Shown: in pieces, positions 44,771-53,775 of the stretch | Layout of the letters: every line of letters starts with the position of its first letter | How positions within the stretch are numbered: position 1 is the stretch's first letter | Origin: a bacterium | Lineage (GTDB): Bacteria; Cyanobacteriota; Sericytochromatia; S15B-MN24; UBA4093 | Assembly: GCA_017744355.1 (NCBI GenBank) | Contig: JAGIBK010000002.1 | Span: 293,001-357,000 of the forward strand | DNA: 64,000 nt | Reading direction: 5' to 3' | The notes under the pieces: generated by a model | Databases searched by the model: none | What the model saw: only the letters and a program-made list of their open reading frames with translations | What the model was told of the DNA's origin: nothing | Made by a program: the position numbers and the translations under genes

Positions 44771-45972
44771 CTGCCTAGCAAGAGGGCGTCGAAGGCTTCG
44801 CCTGCCCGTGCGCCGTCGCGCTCGGCCGGGACGATGATGAGGGCGTTGGCCATGGCCATGGAAGTCATCATCCCCGAGCTCTGCGAGCCGGTCAGCGCGG
44901 CGCGGTAGCCCTCGGGCCCCTCTTCGACGACGGCGCGCAGGAAGGACGTCTTGCCGAGCGGCTTGCGGATGTCCTCGGTGAGGATCGCCCGCACGTGCCG
45001 CCGATCCACCTGGCGGTGTCCCATCATCTTCAAGAGGGCCGGGCGCACGTAGTGCTCGAAGCACACCATGGTCGAAGCGGGATTGCCCGGCAGGCCGAAG
45101 ACCGGCTTGCCCGAAAGGGTCGCGTAGGTCAGCGGCTTACCCGGTTGCTGAGCGACCCGGTCGAAGTGGATGGTCCCCAGCTCGGCGAGGGCCTCCGAGA
45201 CGTGGTCGAAGCGCCCCATGGAGACCCCGCCCGAGGTGATGACCACGTCGCATTCGAGCGCTTCATGGATGAGGCGGCGGGTTTCCTCTCGATCGTCGCG
45301 GGCGACCCCGCAGGGGACCGGAATCGCCCCGGCTTCCAGGACCATGCCGGCGATGGCGTAGGCGTTGCTCGCGTAGATCTGGCCGGGGCCCAGAGGCTCG
45401 CCGGGCTGCACCAACTCGTCGCCCGTGGTGAGAATGGCGACGCGGGGTGGCCGGTGGGTCTGCACTTGTGCGCGCCCGACGCCCGCCAGCAGCCCGACGC
45501 GCGCGGCGTTGAGAGGAGTTCCCGCTTCGAGGACGCAGGCCCCTTGGGCGAGGTCCTCGCCCGCGCGGCGCACGCTCTGCCCGAGGGCGCAGGGGCCGGT
45601 GAAGCGGACGCGGCCGTCTTCCTCGCGGGTTTCTTCGACCATGACGACCGAGTCAGCCCCCGGCGGCAGGATGGCGCCCGTCATGATGCGGCAGGCTTCG
45701 CCAGGGCCGACGGTCGGGGGCTCGCCGCAGCCCGCTGCGACCTCGCCAATGACCGGTAGCCAGACGGGGGCGTCTTTCGAGGCCTGAGCCAGGTCGTGCG
45801 CGCGGACCGCATAGCCGTCCATGGAGGAGTTGTCGAAGGGCGGGTGCGACACGGGCGAGTGGACGGTCTCGGCGAGGACCCGGCCTAAGGCCGAGAGCAG
45901 CGGAGTCGCTTCCGGCTGGGTCGGCTGGATGGTGCTCAGAATCAAACGGCGTGCGTCTTCGACCGGGATCAT
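44767..45972 (-). CDS. moeA: Molybdopterin molybdotransferase MoeA
   Basis: 401 residues, ATG after AAAGGAGACGCC. It inserts molybdate into adenylated molybdopterin. Domain order as in Moe[65 protein letters not shown], the MoCF domain with [40 protein letters not shown] and [17 protein letters not shown] (all in pieces), then a C-terminal beta domain. Convergent with moaC and divergent from the moeB-like gene. Confidence 0.96.
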   Translation of the reverse strand: MIPVEDARRLILSTIQPTQPEATPLLSALGRVLAETVHSPVSHPPFDNSSMDGYAVRAHDLAQASKDAPVWLPVIGEVAAGCGEPPTVGPGEACRIMTGAILPPGADSVVMVEETREEDGRVRFTGPCALGQSVRRAGEDLAQGACVLEAGTPLNAARVGLLAGVGRAQVQTHRPPRVAILTTGDELVQPGEPLGPGQIYASNAYAIAGMVLEAGAIPVPCGVARDDREETRRLIHEALECDVVITSGGVSMGRFDHVSEALAELGTIHFDRVAQQPGKPLTYATLSGKPVFGLPGNPASTMVCFEHYVRPALLKMMGHRQVDRRHVRAILTEDIRKPLGKTSFLRAVVEEGPEGYRAALTGSQSSGMMTSMAMANALIIVPAERDGARAGEAFDALLLGS

Positions 45973-46025
45973 GGCGTCTCCTTTGAGCAGAAGCTGCAGG
46001 CGCTCGCTGCGACCGTGCCTGCGTG

Positions 46026-46035
46026 TATGATAGCA
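46026..46035. promoter_or_regulatory. Overlapping divergent promoters of moeA and moeB-like gene
   Basis: TATGAT (46026-46031) faces the moeB-like gene. On the other strand TGCTATCAT (46027-46035) is an extended -10 facing moeA. The two -10 boxes share five bases, so they should compete for polymerase. Confidence 0.45.
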
Positions 46036-46089
46036 ACATTGGCCGCTTTCGCGTGCTTGTCATCCCAGCCGATCGAGGAGACTTCGCCC

Positions 46090-47223
46090 GTGCATCCCAG
46101 CGATGAGGCCCCGACCTCCGAAGTGTTGAGCCTCGCGGAGCAGGAGCGCTACAGCCGTCACCTGGCCCTGCCCGAGGTCGGCGTCTCGGGGCAACAGCGT
46201 CTCAAGGGCGCCAAGGTCGCCGTGGTCGGCGTTGGAGGGCTAGGAACGCCGCTTGCGGCTTATCTCGCGGCCGCGGGGGTCGGAACGATCGGGCTGGTGG
46301 ACTTCGATGAGGTCTCGCTCTCGAACTTGCAGCGCCAGATCCTCTTCGACACCGAGGACGTGGGGCGCCCCAAGGTCTGGCAGGCCAAGGCCCGCCTCGA
46401 GGCGATGAACCCTCACGTTCGGGTGGTGGGCCATGAAGCTCCTTTGAACGCGACAAACGCCCTTGCGATCCTTGGGGGCTACGATCTGGTCGCGGACGCC
46501 ACGGACAACTTCGCCGTTCGCTATTTGCTGAACGACGCCTGCCATCAACTCGGCAGGCCCCTCGTTCAGGCGAGCCTCTACCGCTTCGAGGGACAGCTGA
46601 CGGTCTTTTCGCCCGAGGGGCCGTGTTATCGCTGCCTCTACCCGGAACCACCGAGCATGCCGCCGCGTTGCTCGGATGCCGGGGTGCTCGGCGCGCTGCC
46701 CGGCATCCTGGGGGCTTTGCAGGCAAACGAAGTCTTGAAGTTGATCCTCAAGATCGGCTCGCCGCTCATCGGGCGGCTGTTGCTGGTGGATGCGTTGGGA
46801 ACGCGCTTTTCCGAAATCGCCGTGCCCAAGGATCCCGCCTGCGCCCTGTGCGGCGAGCATCCCATCCTCACCGCGCTGGTGGATCAGGGCGCGATCGCCT
46901 GTGAGGCTTCTGACGACGCGATCTCAGCGCGCGAGCTTCTGGCGCTCGGCGAAGAACCGCTCGTCATCGACGTGCGGGATGGCGTCGAGGCTCTATCCCC
47001 CGTGCCGGGGGCGATGCACGTGCCTTACCCGCGCTTGAGCGACGTGCTGCCTGAGTTACCGCGCGATCGCAAGGTGGTCGTGTATTGCCTGAGCGGCGAT
47101 CTCAGCCGGCATGCGGTCGCGCTCTTGAGAGGGGCGGGGTGTGCGCAGGCCCGGAGCCTCGAGGGCGGCTTGCTCGCCTATCACCGCGAAATGAGCTTGC
47201 GCGAGGCGTTCCTCAACGGCTGA
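46090..47223 (+). CDS. MoeB/ThiF-type adenylyltransferase with C-terminal rhodanese domain
   Basis: 377 residues from GTG at 46090 (GAGGAG upstream; a longer frame to 46015 would include the promoter). It activates the C-terminal Gly-Gly of MoaD (and perhaps ThiS) as acyl-adenylate. E1-like domain (about 15-255): RYSRHLALPEVGVSGQQRLKGAKV, VVGVGGLGTPLAAYLAAAGVG, DFDEVSLSNLQRQILF, DATDNFAVRYLLND; zinc Cys pairs CYRC and CALC. The rhodanese domain (about 280-375) has active-site Cys in VVYCLSGDLSRH. This is the MOCS3/MoeZ layout, which can both adenylate and thiolate MoaD. Confidence 0.92.
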   Translation: MHPSDEAPTSEVLSLAEQERYSRHLALPEVGVSGQQRLKGAKVAVVGVGGLGTPLAAYLAAAGVGTIGLVDFDEVSLSNLQRQILFDTEDVGRPKVWQAKARLEAMNPHVRVVGHEAPLNATNALAILGGYDLVADATDNFAVRYLLNDACHQLGRPLVQASLYRFEGQLTVFSPEGPCYRCLYPEPPSMPPRCSDAGVLGALPGILGALQANEVLKLILKIGSPLIGRLLLVDALGTRFSEIAVPKDPACALCGEHPILTALVDQGAIACEASDDAISARELLALGEEPLVIDVRDGVEALSPVPGAMHVPYPRLSDVLPELPRDRKVVVYCLSGDLSRHAVALLRGAGCAQARSLEGGLLAYHREMSLREAFLNG

Positions 47224-47797
47224 GGAGTTCGAGTGCTTGCTCGTAATCCTCGGGGCGATTGAGGTTCCAGAAGCTGCGCAACTCGGGGTCGTGCTGCCGC
47301 AACGCCTCAGGGCCTATCTCGCGGTGGTTCACGTCGTCGATCAGACCGCAGACCCGGCAGTCTCCCGCGCCCAGCCGCTCGCGCAGCACCGGCAGCAGAC
47401 GCCGCGAGTAGATTGCAAGCAACGGTTCTCGGAAGCGCGGCGTGCGAGGCGCGATGACGTCGGCATCGTCCGGCTCATTCGCGAGGGCGCGCAGCAGCTC
47501 TGGCTGGAGAAAGGGCATGTCACAGGCCACCAGCAGGACTCGATCCGCGTCGATGGCTTCGAAGGCGCTCGCCAGACCTTCCAGAGGGCCGTTGCCGGGG
47601 AAGCGATCGCTGATGCAGAAGGCGCCGGGCACCGGGAAGTCGGGCTGGTTCGTGACGACCACGACTTGGGGGAACACCTCCGCGAGCGTCCGATAGACGC
47701 GAGCGGCCAGGGGCTCGCTTCCGAAGGGAAGGCGTGCCTTGTCCTGCCCCATGCGCTGGCTCTTGCCCCCCGCAAGCAACACGGCCGCTTCGATCAT
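47213..47797 (-). CDS. mobA: Molybdenum cofactor guanylyltransferase
   Basis: 194 residues from the ATG at 47797 (SD AGGAGGACG). It attaches GMP to Mo-molybdopterin. VLLAGGKSQRMGQDKARLPFG is the nucleotidyltransferase loop; CDMPFLQPELL and the terminal FWNLNRPEDYEQAL are family features. Its 3' end overlaps the convergent moeB-like gene by 11 bases. The hydroxylase downstream would normally use the CMP form made by MocA, so this GMP-form enzyme implies another molybdoenzyme elsewhere. Confidence 0.9.
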   Translation of the reverse strand: MIEAAVLLAGGKSQRMGQDKARLPFGSEPLAARVYRTLAEVFPQVVVVTNQPDFPVPGAFCISDRFPGNGPLEGLASAFEAIDADRVLLVACDMPFLQPELLRALANEPDDADVIAPRTPRFREPLLAIYSRRLLPVLRERLGAGDCRVCGLIDDVNHREIGPEALRQHDPELRSFWNLNRPEDYEQALELLSR

Positions 47798-47838
47798 GAC
47801 GTCCTCCTGTCCTGCCGGATTTCTGACTACTTCTGCCC

Positions 47839-47866
47839 ATGGTAAGCGGTGGCGGCTGCTTGGCAA
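47839..47866 (-). promoter_or_regulatory. Putative mobA promoter
   Basis: TTGCCA (47861-47866), a 16-base spacer, TACCAT (47839-47844) on the minus strand. Confidence 0.4.
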
Positions 47867-47878
47867 GATGCTACTTGA

Positions 47879-47908
47879 TTGTAAAACGGTGGGGCGACAC
47901 GCTATGAT
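47879..47908 (+). promoter_or_regulatory. Promoter of the moaD-moaE-modABC-moaA operon
   Basis: TTGTAA (47879-47884), an 18-base spacer, TATGAT (47903-47908). The start of transcription would fall at or next to the ribosome site AAGGAGG, leaving a very short leader. No Mo-cofactor riboswitch fits in that space. Confidence 0.45.
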
Positions 47909-47926
47909 CCGAGCAAGGAGGCTGCC

Positions 47927-48172
47927 ATGCGTTTGACCATCCGGCTCTTTGCCATGCTGCGAGAGGCCCACGGGGCCGACCACGTCGTGCTGGACCTGAA
48001 CGAAGGGGATTCGATTGGGGCTGTGCGCGAGGCGATCGCCCGCACATACCCCGCTCTCGCTCCCCATTTGCCCAGCGTGCGCGTCTCGGCTTCCTTACGC
48101 TTCGTGACTGACGCTTACGTGCCTGCTGCGGGCGAGGAGCTCGCGCTCATCCCCCCCGTCAGCGGAGGTTGA
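47927..48172 (+). CDS. moaD: Molybdopterin synthase small subunit MoaD
   Basis: 81 residues, ATG after CAAGGAGGCTGCC. Ubiquitin-like sulfur carrier: MRLTIRLFAMLREAHGADHVV, ELALIPPVSGG with the essential C-terminal Gly-Gly that is adenylated and thiocarboxylated by the MoeB-like enzyme. It heads the operon and is seven bases from moaE, its partner. Confidence 0.96.
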   Translation: MRLTIRLFAMLREAHGADHVVLDLNEGDSIGAVREAIARTYPALAPHLPSVRVSASLRFVTDAYVPAAGEELALIPPVSGG

Positions 48173-48179
48173 ACCACTC

Positions 48180-48593
48180 ATGATCCAGGTGACGTCTGAG
48201 CCCATCGACGTGGCGGCCCTCGAACGCCTTCTCGCGCATCCCGCAGCGGGCGGGATCGTCACGTTCTCGGGCGTGGTGCGCGATCACAACGTGGGGCGCG
48301 AGGTCCTCTTCCTCGAATACGAGGCCTACGCCGAGATGGCCGAAGCGCAACTCGCCGATATCCATCGCCGCCTCACCGAGCGCTGGGACACCAAGCGCGT
48401 GGTCATGGTCCATCGCACGGGCCGCCTCGCCATCGGCGATGTGGCTGTCTTCGTCGGGGTCGCGACCGCCCACCGGGCCGAGGCCTTCGAGGCGTGCCGT
48501 TTTGGGATCGATACCATCAAGCACGAGCTGCCCATCTGGAAGAAGGAGCACTTCGTGGGCGGCGAGGTCTGGGTGGAAGGCTGCGCTGGATGA
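48180..48593 (+). CDS. moaE: Molybdopterin synthase catalytic subunit MoaE
   Basis: 137 residues. It transfers sulfur from MoaD to cPMP. Motifs: GGIVTFSGVVRDHNVGREVLFLEYEAY, VVMVHRTGRLAIGDVAVFVGVATAHRAEAFEACRFGIDTIKHELPIWKKEHF (in pieces), with the conserved Lys of the KKE motif. The stop overlaps the modA start as ATGA. Confidence 0.96.
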   Translation: MIQVTSEPIDVAALERLLAHPAAGGIVTFSGVVRDHNVGREVLFLEYEAYAEMAEAQLADIHRRLTERWDTKRVVMVHRTGRLAIGDVAVFVGVATAHRAEAFEACRFGIDTIKHELPIWKKEHFVGGEVWVEGCAG

Positions 48594-49339
48594 AGCGGCT
48601 CCTGGGCGTTCTGTTGCTTGGCCTCTTCCCTGCGGCGCCGGTGTTCGCCGCCGAGCTCACCGTCGCGGCCGCTCCGAGCTCCCGCGAGGCTCTCGAAGAG
48701 CTGGCCGCCACCTTTCAGCAGGACACCGGTCATCAGGTGAAGTTCGTCTTCGCCTCTTCCGGCAAGCTCTTCATCCAACTGCGCAACGGCTCGCCCTGTG
48801 ATCTCTTCTTCTCGGCGGATGACGTCTACCCTGCGAGGCTGCACGCCGAAGGGCTCGCCGAGAAGCCGCGCCGCTACGCGCAGGGCCGGTTGGTCCTGTG
48901 GGCGAGCAAGGCTTCGGGCTTCGCCGTCGAGCGGGGCCTTGACCTGCTCGGGGATGCGAAGGTGCGCAAGGTCGCGATCGCGAACCCGAAGCTCGCCCCC
49001 TATGGCCGCGCGGCCGAAGAGGCCCTGAAGGCGAACGGGACGTATCAGGCGCTCGCCTCGAAGCTCGTGCTGGGCGAGAACGTCTCCCAGGCCGCGCATT
49101 TCACCGCCTCGGGTGCGGCCGATCTCGGGGTCCTGCCGCTGTCGCTCGCGCTGACCCCGGAGCTTTCCCAGAAGGGTCGCTACGTGTTGGTTCCCGCCTC
49201 GCTGCATACGGCGATCGCAGCGGATGCAGCCGTGATGACGGCCGCCCCGGACAAGGCCCTCGCGCGCCAGTTCCTGGCGTTTGCGACCAGTGAGCGCGCT
49301 CGGCCGGTCTGGCAGCGCAACGGCCTCGCTGCTAAGTGA
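48590..49339 (+). CDS. modA: Molybdate ABC transporter, substrate-binding protein
   Basis: 249 residues from the ATG at 48590. The signal peptide (MKRLLGVLLLGLFPAAPVFA, cut after AFA-like site) is a Sec type without a lipobox. Body: ELTVAAAPSSREALEELAATF, VKFVFASSGKLFIQLRNGSPCDLFFSADD (in parts), QGRLVLWASK, KVAIANPKLAPYGRAAEEAL, VSQAAHFTASGAADLGVLPLS. The ASSGKL and NPKLAPYG motifs are molybdate/tungstate-binding hallmarks. Coupled to moaE upstream and modB downstream. Confidence 0.95.
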   Translation: MKRLLGVLLLGLFPAAPVFAAELTVAAAPSSREALEELAATFQQDTGHQVKFVFASSGKLFIQLRNGSPCDLFFSADDVYPARLHAEGLAEKPRRYAQGRLVLWASKASGFAVERGLDLLGDAKVRKVAIANPKLAPYGRAAEEALKANGTYQALASKLVLGENVSQAAHFTASGAADLGVLPLSLALTPELSQKGRYVLVPASLHTAIAADAAVMTAAPDKALARQFLAFATSERARPVWQRNGLAAK

Positions 49340-49998
49340 TGGGGGAGTTCGCCCTTACCCTCAAGCTCGCGGTCCTGACCACCGGCATCCTGTTGATCGT
49401 GGGGACCCCGATCGCCTACGCGCTGGCATTCGCCCGCGGGCGCTGGAAGCCGCTGCTCGAAGCGACGGTCCTCTTGCCCCTCGTGTTGCCGCCGACGGTC
49501 CTGGGCTTCTACCTACTCGTGGGCATGGCCAAGCTCGGTCCCTGGTGGGAAGCGATCTTTCGCCAGCGCCTCGCCTTCTCCTTCACGGGATTGCTCCTCG
49601 CCTCGGTTTGCTTCAGCTTGCCTTTCGCGGTGCAGCCGCTGCAAGCGGCATTTCGTGGAGTCGATGCACGCTTGATCGAAGCCTCGCACACGCTTGGGGC
49701 TTCTCGCTGGCGCACCTTCTGGCGAGTCGTACTGCCTGCCTCGCGTGCCGGGGTGGCCTCGGCGGCGCTGCTCTCCTTTGCGCACACCATGGGGGAGTTC
49801 GGGGTGGTCCTGATGGTGGGCGGCAACATTCCCGGTCAGACCCGGACGGTCTCGATCGCGCTTTACGACATGGTGGAGGCGATGGAGTACGCTCAGGCGA
49901 GCCGCCTCGCGCTGCTGTTGGTTGTCTTCTCCTACCTCGTCCTCTTCTTGCTCTCGCGCCTCAACCGGAAAGGAGCCGCCACGTGGACGCCCTCCTGA
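49339..49998 (+). CDS. modB: Molybdate ABC transporter, permease
   Basis: 219 residues from the ATG at 49339, which overlaps the modA stop by one base. About five membrane helices; the cytoplasmic coupling loop EASHTLGASRWRTFWRVVLPASRAGVASAALLSFAHTMGEFG (in parts) is the EAA motif of ModB. Start, length and topology are typical. Confidence 0.95.
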   Translation: MGEFALTLKLAVLTTGILLIVGTPIAYALAFARGRWKPLLEATVLLPLVLPPTVLGFYLLVGMAKLGPWWEAIFRQRLAFSFTGLLLASVCFSLPFAVQPLQAAFRGVDARLIEASHTLGASRWRTFWRVVLPASRAGVASAALLSFAHTMGEFGVVLMVGGNIPGQTRTVSIALYDMVEAMEYAQASRLALLLVVFSYLVLFLLSRLNRKGAATWTPS

Positions 49999-50957
49999 CG
50001 GCGGCTTTCACCAAGGCTTATCCCGGTTTCGAGCTGGCCTTCGACCTTTCGCTCGCACCCGGGATCACCGCTCTGATGGGCCCGTCTGGGTCGGGCAAGA
50101 CCACGGCGATTCGTTGCCTTGCAGGCCTCGTGCGTCCCGAGACGGGGCTGGTTCGCTGGGGCGAGGAGTGCTGGCAGGATTCGGCGCAAGGGAGCTTCCT
50201 GAGCGTTCAACAGCGGCGAATTGGCTTCGTCTTCAAGGAGTTCGCCCTGTTCCCCCACATGACGGTGTGGGAGAACGTGCGCTATGGCGCGAAGCGCGAT
50301 GCCTGGGCCAAGGAGTTGCTGGAGCTGCTTGCAATCGATGCGCTGCGCGATCGCCGTCCGCCCCAGCTCTCGGCGGGGCAGCAGCAGCGGGTTGCGATCG
50401 CCCGGGCGATCGCAAGCGAGCCGCGCCTGCTCTTGATGGACGAGCCTTTCTCGTCGCTGGATCCGCCCCTCAAGCGCCACTTGCTCGCGGAGTTCGCAAG
50501 CTTGGTGCGAAGGATTGGTCTTCCGACCCTCGTCGTCACGCATGCCCTGGATGAGGCGAGCGTACTGGCCGATGACTTGGTCGTCATGGCTGCGGGTCGC
50601 GTGCTTCAGAAGGCCCCCGTGCGCGAGGTCATGACCACTCCCAGCAGCCCCGAGGTTGCGCGTCTGGTCGGGATCCGCAACTGCTTCGAGGCGTCTGCCG
50701 ATGTGGCCGCCTGGTGCGTCCGGGCCGATCGCATCGTGCTGGCGAACCCCGCCGACGAAGGCGCGATCCGGCTGATGGTGAAAGAAGCCGTGCTCGAAGA
50801 AGGGGGCCTGCGCATCCTGGGGACGGGCGGAGTATTCGAGGCCCTGGAAGTTCGGCTGCCGCTCTCGGCCTGCGAGGGACGCGCGATTGGACCCGGCGCG
50901 TCGCTCGACTTGCGCATTCCGCCCGAGGCGGTGCACCGCTTCGAAGGGATGCGCTGA
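49983..50957 (+). CDS. modC: Molybdate ABC transporter, ATPase
   Basis: 324 residues from GTG at 49983 (SD AAAGGAG), overlapping modB by 16 bases. Walker A GPSGSGKTT, signature LSAGQQQRVAIARAIA, Walker B LLLMDEPFSSLD and switch His in VVTHALDEA. The signature has Ala for the second Gly (LSAGQ), a tolerated variant. A C-terminal MOP/TOBE-like part (about 230-324) may sense molybdate. Confidence 0.95.
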   Translation: MDALLTAAFTKAYPGFELAFDLSLAPGITALMGPSGSGKTTAIRCLAGLVRPETGLVRWGEECWQDSAQGSFLSVQQRRIGFVFKEFALFPHMTVWENVRYGAKRDAWAKELLELLAIDALRDRRPPQLSAGQQQRVAIARAIASEPRLLLMDEPFSSLDPPLKRHLLAEFASLVRRIGLPTLVVTHALDEASVLADDLVVMAAGRVLQKAPVREVMTTPSSPEVARLVGIRNCFEASADVAAWCVRADRIVLANPADEGAIRLMVKEAVLEEGGLRILGTGGVFEALEVRLPLSACEGRAIGPGASLDLRIPPEAVHRFEGMR

Positions 50958-51024
50958 TTGACGGGCGTCGGGCCCATCCGCTTGAATGGTTCAATTACCT
51001 TGATTTCATGGAGGTGTAGCGTCG

Positions 51025-52014
51025 ATGGAGCGGCTCGTTGATTCCTACCAGCGAACGATCACCTACCTCAGGCTCTCGCTGACTGACCGCTGCAACCTGC
51101 GCTGCCAGTACTGCATGCCGCCGGAAGGCCTCGACTGGATTCCTGCGGACAACCTGATGCAGGACGACGAGATCGTGACGATCCTGCGCGACGTGTTTCT
51201 GCCCCTGGGGGTGACCAAGGTGCGTCTGACGGGGGGCGAACCCACGCTGCGCAAGGGACTTCCTGCACTGGTGGAACGGATCGCGGCCCTGCCCGGCCTG
51301 ACGGACCTGTCCATGACGACCAACGGCATCTTCCTGTCGAAGCTCGCCGGGCCCCTCGCGCAAGCCGGTCTGAAGCGCATCAACATCAGCGTGGATAGCC
51401 TCGACCCCGAGCGCTTCGGTTCGATCACCCGAGGGGGGGATCTCTCCAAGGTCCTCAAGGGAATCGAGGCCTCGCTGGCGGCTGGGCTTTCGCCCGTCAA
51501 GCTGAATGCGGTCCTCATCCCCGGCACCAACGACGACGAGGTCCTGGCCTTCGCTGCCTTGACCCGAGAGATGCCGGTCCACGTGCGCTTCATCGAGATG
51601 ATGCAGGTGGGCGATCGCAGCTTCTTCGAGGAGAAGGGCTTCGTGCCCATCCAGGCGATGATCGACCAGATTCGCGATCGCTACGGCATCGAGGCCTCGG
51701 ATGCCGCCGTCGAGGGCAACGGGCCCGCCAAGGTGATGCGCATCCCGGGGGCCGCTGGGACCCTCGGCTTCATCAGCCCCATGAGCCAGAACTTCTGCCA
51801 CGCTTGCAACCGACTGCGCCTGACGGCGGACGGTCAGATCAAGGCTTGCCTGATGCGGCCGCAAGAGCAGGATCTCCTGGGCCAGCTGCGGGCCGGGACC
51901 GACCCGGCAATCCTGCGCGAGACGGTGAGAAACGCGCTCGGGATCAAGCCCCTGCACCATGAGTGGGGGGCCGATGAGCCCATTCTTCGCACGATGTCGC
52001 GGATTGGCGGTTGA
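51025..52014 (+). CDS. moaA: GTP 3',8-cyclase MoaA
   Basis: 329 residues, ATG with ATGGAGGTG upstream. Radical-SAM enzyme for the first step of molybdenum cofactor synthesis. N-terminal cluster CNLRCQYC (Cys23, 27, 30), GGEPTLRKGL, and the C-terminal second cluster FCHACNRLRLTADGQIKACLM. It ends RIGG, with the Gly-Gly tail needed for activity. It is the last gene of the moaD operon, 67 bases after modC. Confidence 0.97.
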   Translation: MERLVDSYQRTITYLRLSLTDRCNLRCQYCMPPEGLDWIPADNLMQDDEIVTILRDVFLPLGVTKVRLTGGEPTLRKGLPALVERIAALPGLTDLSMTTNGIFLSKLAGPLAQAGLKRINISVDSLDPERFGSITRGGDLSKVLKGIEASLAAGLSPVKLNAVLIPGTNDDEVLAFAALTREMPVHVRFIEMMQVGDRSFFEEKGFVPIQAMIDQIRDRYGIEASDAAVEGNGPAKVMRIPGAAGTLGFISPMSQNFCHACNRLRLTADGQIKACLMRPQEQDLLGQLRAGTDPAILRETVRNALGIKPLHHEWGADEPILRTMSRIGG

Positions 52015-52026
52015 TAAGGGGCTGAA

Positions 52027-53484
52027 TCAGCTGCCAACGATGAAGGTGGGAGCGGTGCTCACATCGAGCGCGAGCTGACCCTTCTCGATTTTTGCTTCGA
52101 GCTTGGTACCGGTCTTGTCGAATACCTGGGCCTGAGCGAGGGGCAGGGTGAGTCGGGCGCTTCCATCGCTTGCCCACACCACGTAGAGGGGCTTGTTGTC
52201 CTTGCGTCGGAACTGGTAGCCCTGCACGCCAGTCGCCTTGACCTCGGAGATGGGGGCAGCATCGCTCAGTTGGCTTGCCGCGAACTTGTAGGCGTCGTAG
52301 CCCAGGGTCTTCTTGGAGAGCGTGGCCTTGTCGATCAAGCCGATGTTGTTGAAGCCCGGGTTGGCGAAGACCGACCATTGCACCGTCTCGATGTCGCCCT
52401 GTGCGGCGGCCGTGGCGAAGAGCTTGCCCACGTAGCTTGCTTGTTCCGAGGGATTGTCGGCCGAAAAGCCCGTCTCGGAGCACCCGAAGGTCTTGCCCGT
52501 GATGCCCTTGGCCTGCAATACCTGCTTCATTGCCCGGTAGCGCCCCAGAAAGCCCCAGTCGGAGGTCAGGACTCCGTTCGACGTGCGCTTGTCCGAGCCA
52601 TAGGCGTGGAAGTCGACCACGTCGAAGTACGCTGCGCCCCCTCGGTCGATGATCCCGGCCAGGTACTTCTCGTAGCCGAGGCCCCCCAGGGTGATCTTGG
52701 CGGCCGGATCGATCCCCTTCACGATGACGTGGCTGACCTTCAGGAGCCGGACGTAGTCCTCGACGGAGCCCGTCCAGTAGCGGTTGCTGCCGTTCGAGGA
52801 CGTGCCGGCCGTGAGGTCTCCGGATGGGAAGTCCGGCTCGTTCCAGACTTGCCAGTAATGGATTTTGCCCTTGAATCGCGAGACCATGTCGAACATGTAC
52901 GCGGCGTAGTAGTTGTTGAGGTTAGGCTTCGCGCCGGGTTTGTAGACGTCGGTGCCGTCGGCGAAGATGGGCGCGCCGAGCCCCAACGGCACGGTGTAAC
53001 GACCGAGCGACGCCTCGTCCCAGCCGGTCTTGGAGGCGTACGCAGGGTCGGATGACGCCCAATCGGGGGTATCGGTCACCATGGCCTGCACCTTGACGCC
53101 CATCTGGGCGAAGGTGGCCGCCTTCTGGTCGAAGTAATCCATCCAGGAGACGTACTGGTGCTTGCCGACCTCGATGTTTCGCCAGTTCCAGCCTTCGCGG
53201 ATGGTGGTCATGCCCAGGTCCCGCATGAGGGCGTAGCCCGCCGTGTGCGTGTTGTCGCTGCCGCGCGGCACGCTCTCGTTTCCGAACAGGGTTCCAGCGA
53301 ACCCGGCATGTTCGCCCACGCTTCCGGGGCCGCCAATTGTCGGAACGGTTCCGCCGTCGTGGCCGGCGGCGGGACCGGCGCTTCCCCCGAGGAAGGGAAG
53401 AGCATTCAGGCCGCTGCTTCCGCAAGCGACGTTGAGCCCCGAGCCGAGGATCATCAGAGCGAGAAAGCGGATTCGGCGTTTCAA
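52027..53484 (-). CDS. Clan GH-A glycoside hydrolase lipoprotein
   Basis: 485 residues from TTG at 53484 (SD AGGAG). Lipobox NVAC (Cys21). A (beta/alpha)8 domain (about 75-390) with MRDLGMTTIREGWNWRNIEV, MVTDTPDWAS, acid/base Glu in HYWQVWNEPDFPSG and a candidate nucleophile Glu in GCSETGFSADN. The C-terminal beta domain (YVVWASDGSARLTLPL) is as in GH39, GH51 and related clan A members. Exported and anchored; substrate unknown (beta-xyloside or glucan plausible). It interrupts the molybdenum island on the opposite strand, so is not obviously linked to it. Confidence 0.82.
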   Translation of the reverse strand: MKRRIRFLALMILGSGLNVACGSSGLNALPFLGGSAGPAAGHDGGTVPTIGGPGSVGEHAGFAGTLFGNESVPRGSDNTHTAGYALMRDLGMTTIREGWNWRNIEVGKHQYVSWMDYFDQKAATFAQMGVKVQAMVTDTPDWASSDPAYASKTGWDEASLGRYTVPLGLGAPIFADGTDVYKPGAKPNLNNYYAAYMFDMVSRFKGKIHYWQVWNEPDFPSGDLTAGTSSNGSNRYWTGSVEDYVRLLKVSHVIVKGIDPAAKITLGGLGYEKYLAGIIDRGGAAYFDVVDFHAYGSDKRTSNGVLTSDWGFLGRYRAMKQVLQAKGITGKTFGCSETGFSADNPSEQASYVGKLFATAAAQGDIETVQWSVFANPGFNNIGLIDKATLSKKTLGYDAYKFAASQLSDAAPISEVKATGVQGYQFRRKDNKPLYVVWASDGSARLTLPLAQAQVFDKTGTKLEAKIEKGQLALDVSTAPTFIVGS

Positions 53485-53665
53485 ACAAGGGTCTCCTGTT
53501 GTTAGGCAAGGCCAGTCGTCCTACCATTCCCGCCAGGAGTTGATGAAAGAGGGATTGCTTCCCTATTGCGTTGCCGCTAATTCAAGGCTGCGCGCAGTTT
53601 TTCGAAATGAACGCCACGATCGATGCTGCTGAGTCTCTTGCTTGACCTGTGCGGGAAGGGCTCGT

Positions 53666-53695
53666 TTGACAGCCTGTGTGCAACTCCGATACCTT
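53666..53695 (+). promoter_or_regulatory. Promoter of the molybdenum hydroxylase operon
   Basis: Consensus TTGACA (53666-53671), an 18-base spacer, TACCTT (53690-53695), about 80 bases before the first ATG. The 291-bp gap here holds nothing else I recognise. Confidence 0.5.
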
Positions 53696-53775
53696 TAGAA
53701 TCGGTGGGGTGTAGGCATGCGGTCTGTTGCCTCGTGGCCTCCCCCAATGTGGTGCTGCTTGACGAGGAGTGGTGC

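Noticed and set aside
47909..47926. Molybdenum-cofactor riboswitch before moaD
   Set aside because: The predicted leader is only about a dozen bases, too short for that element.
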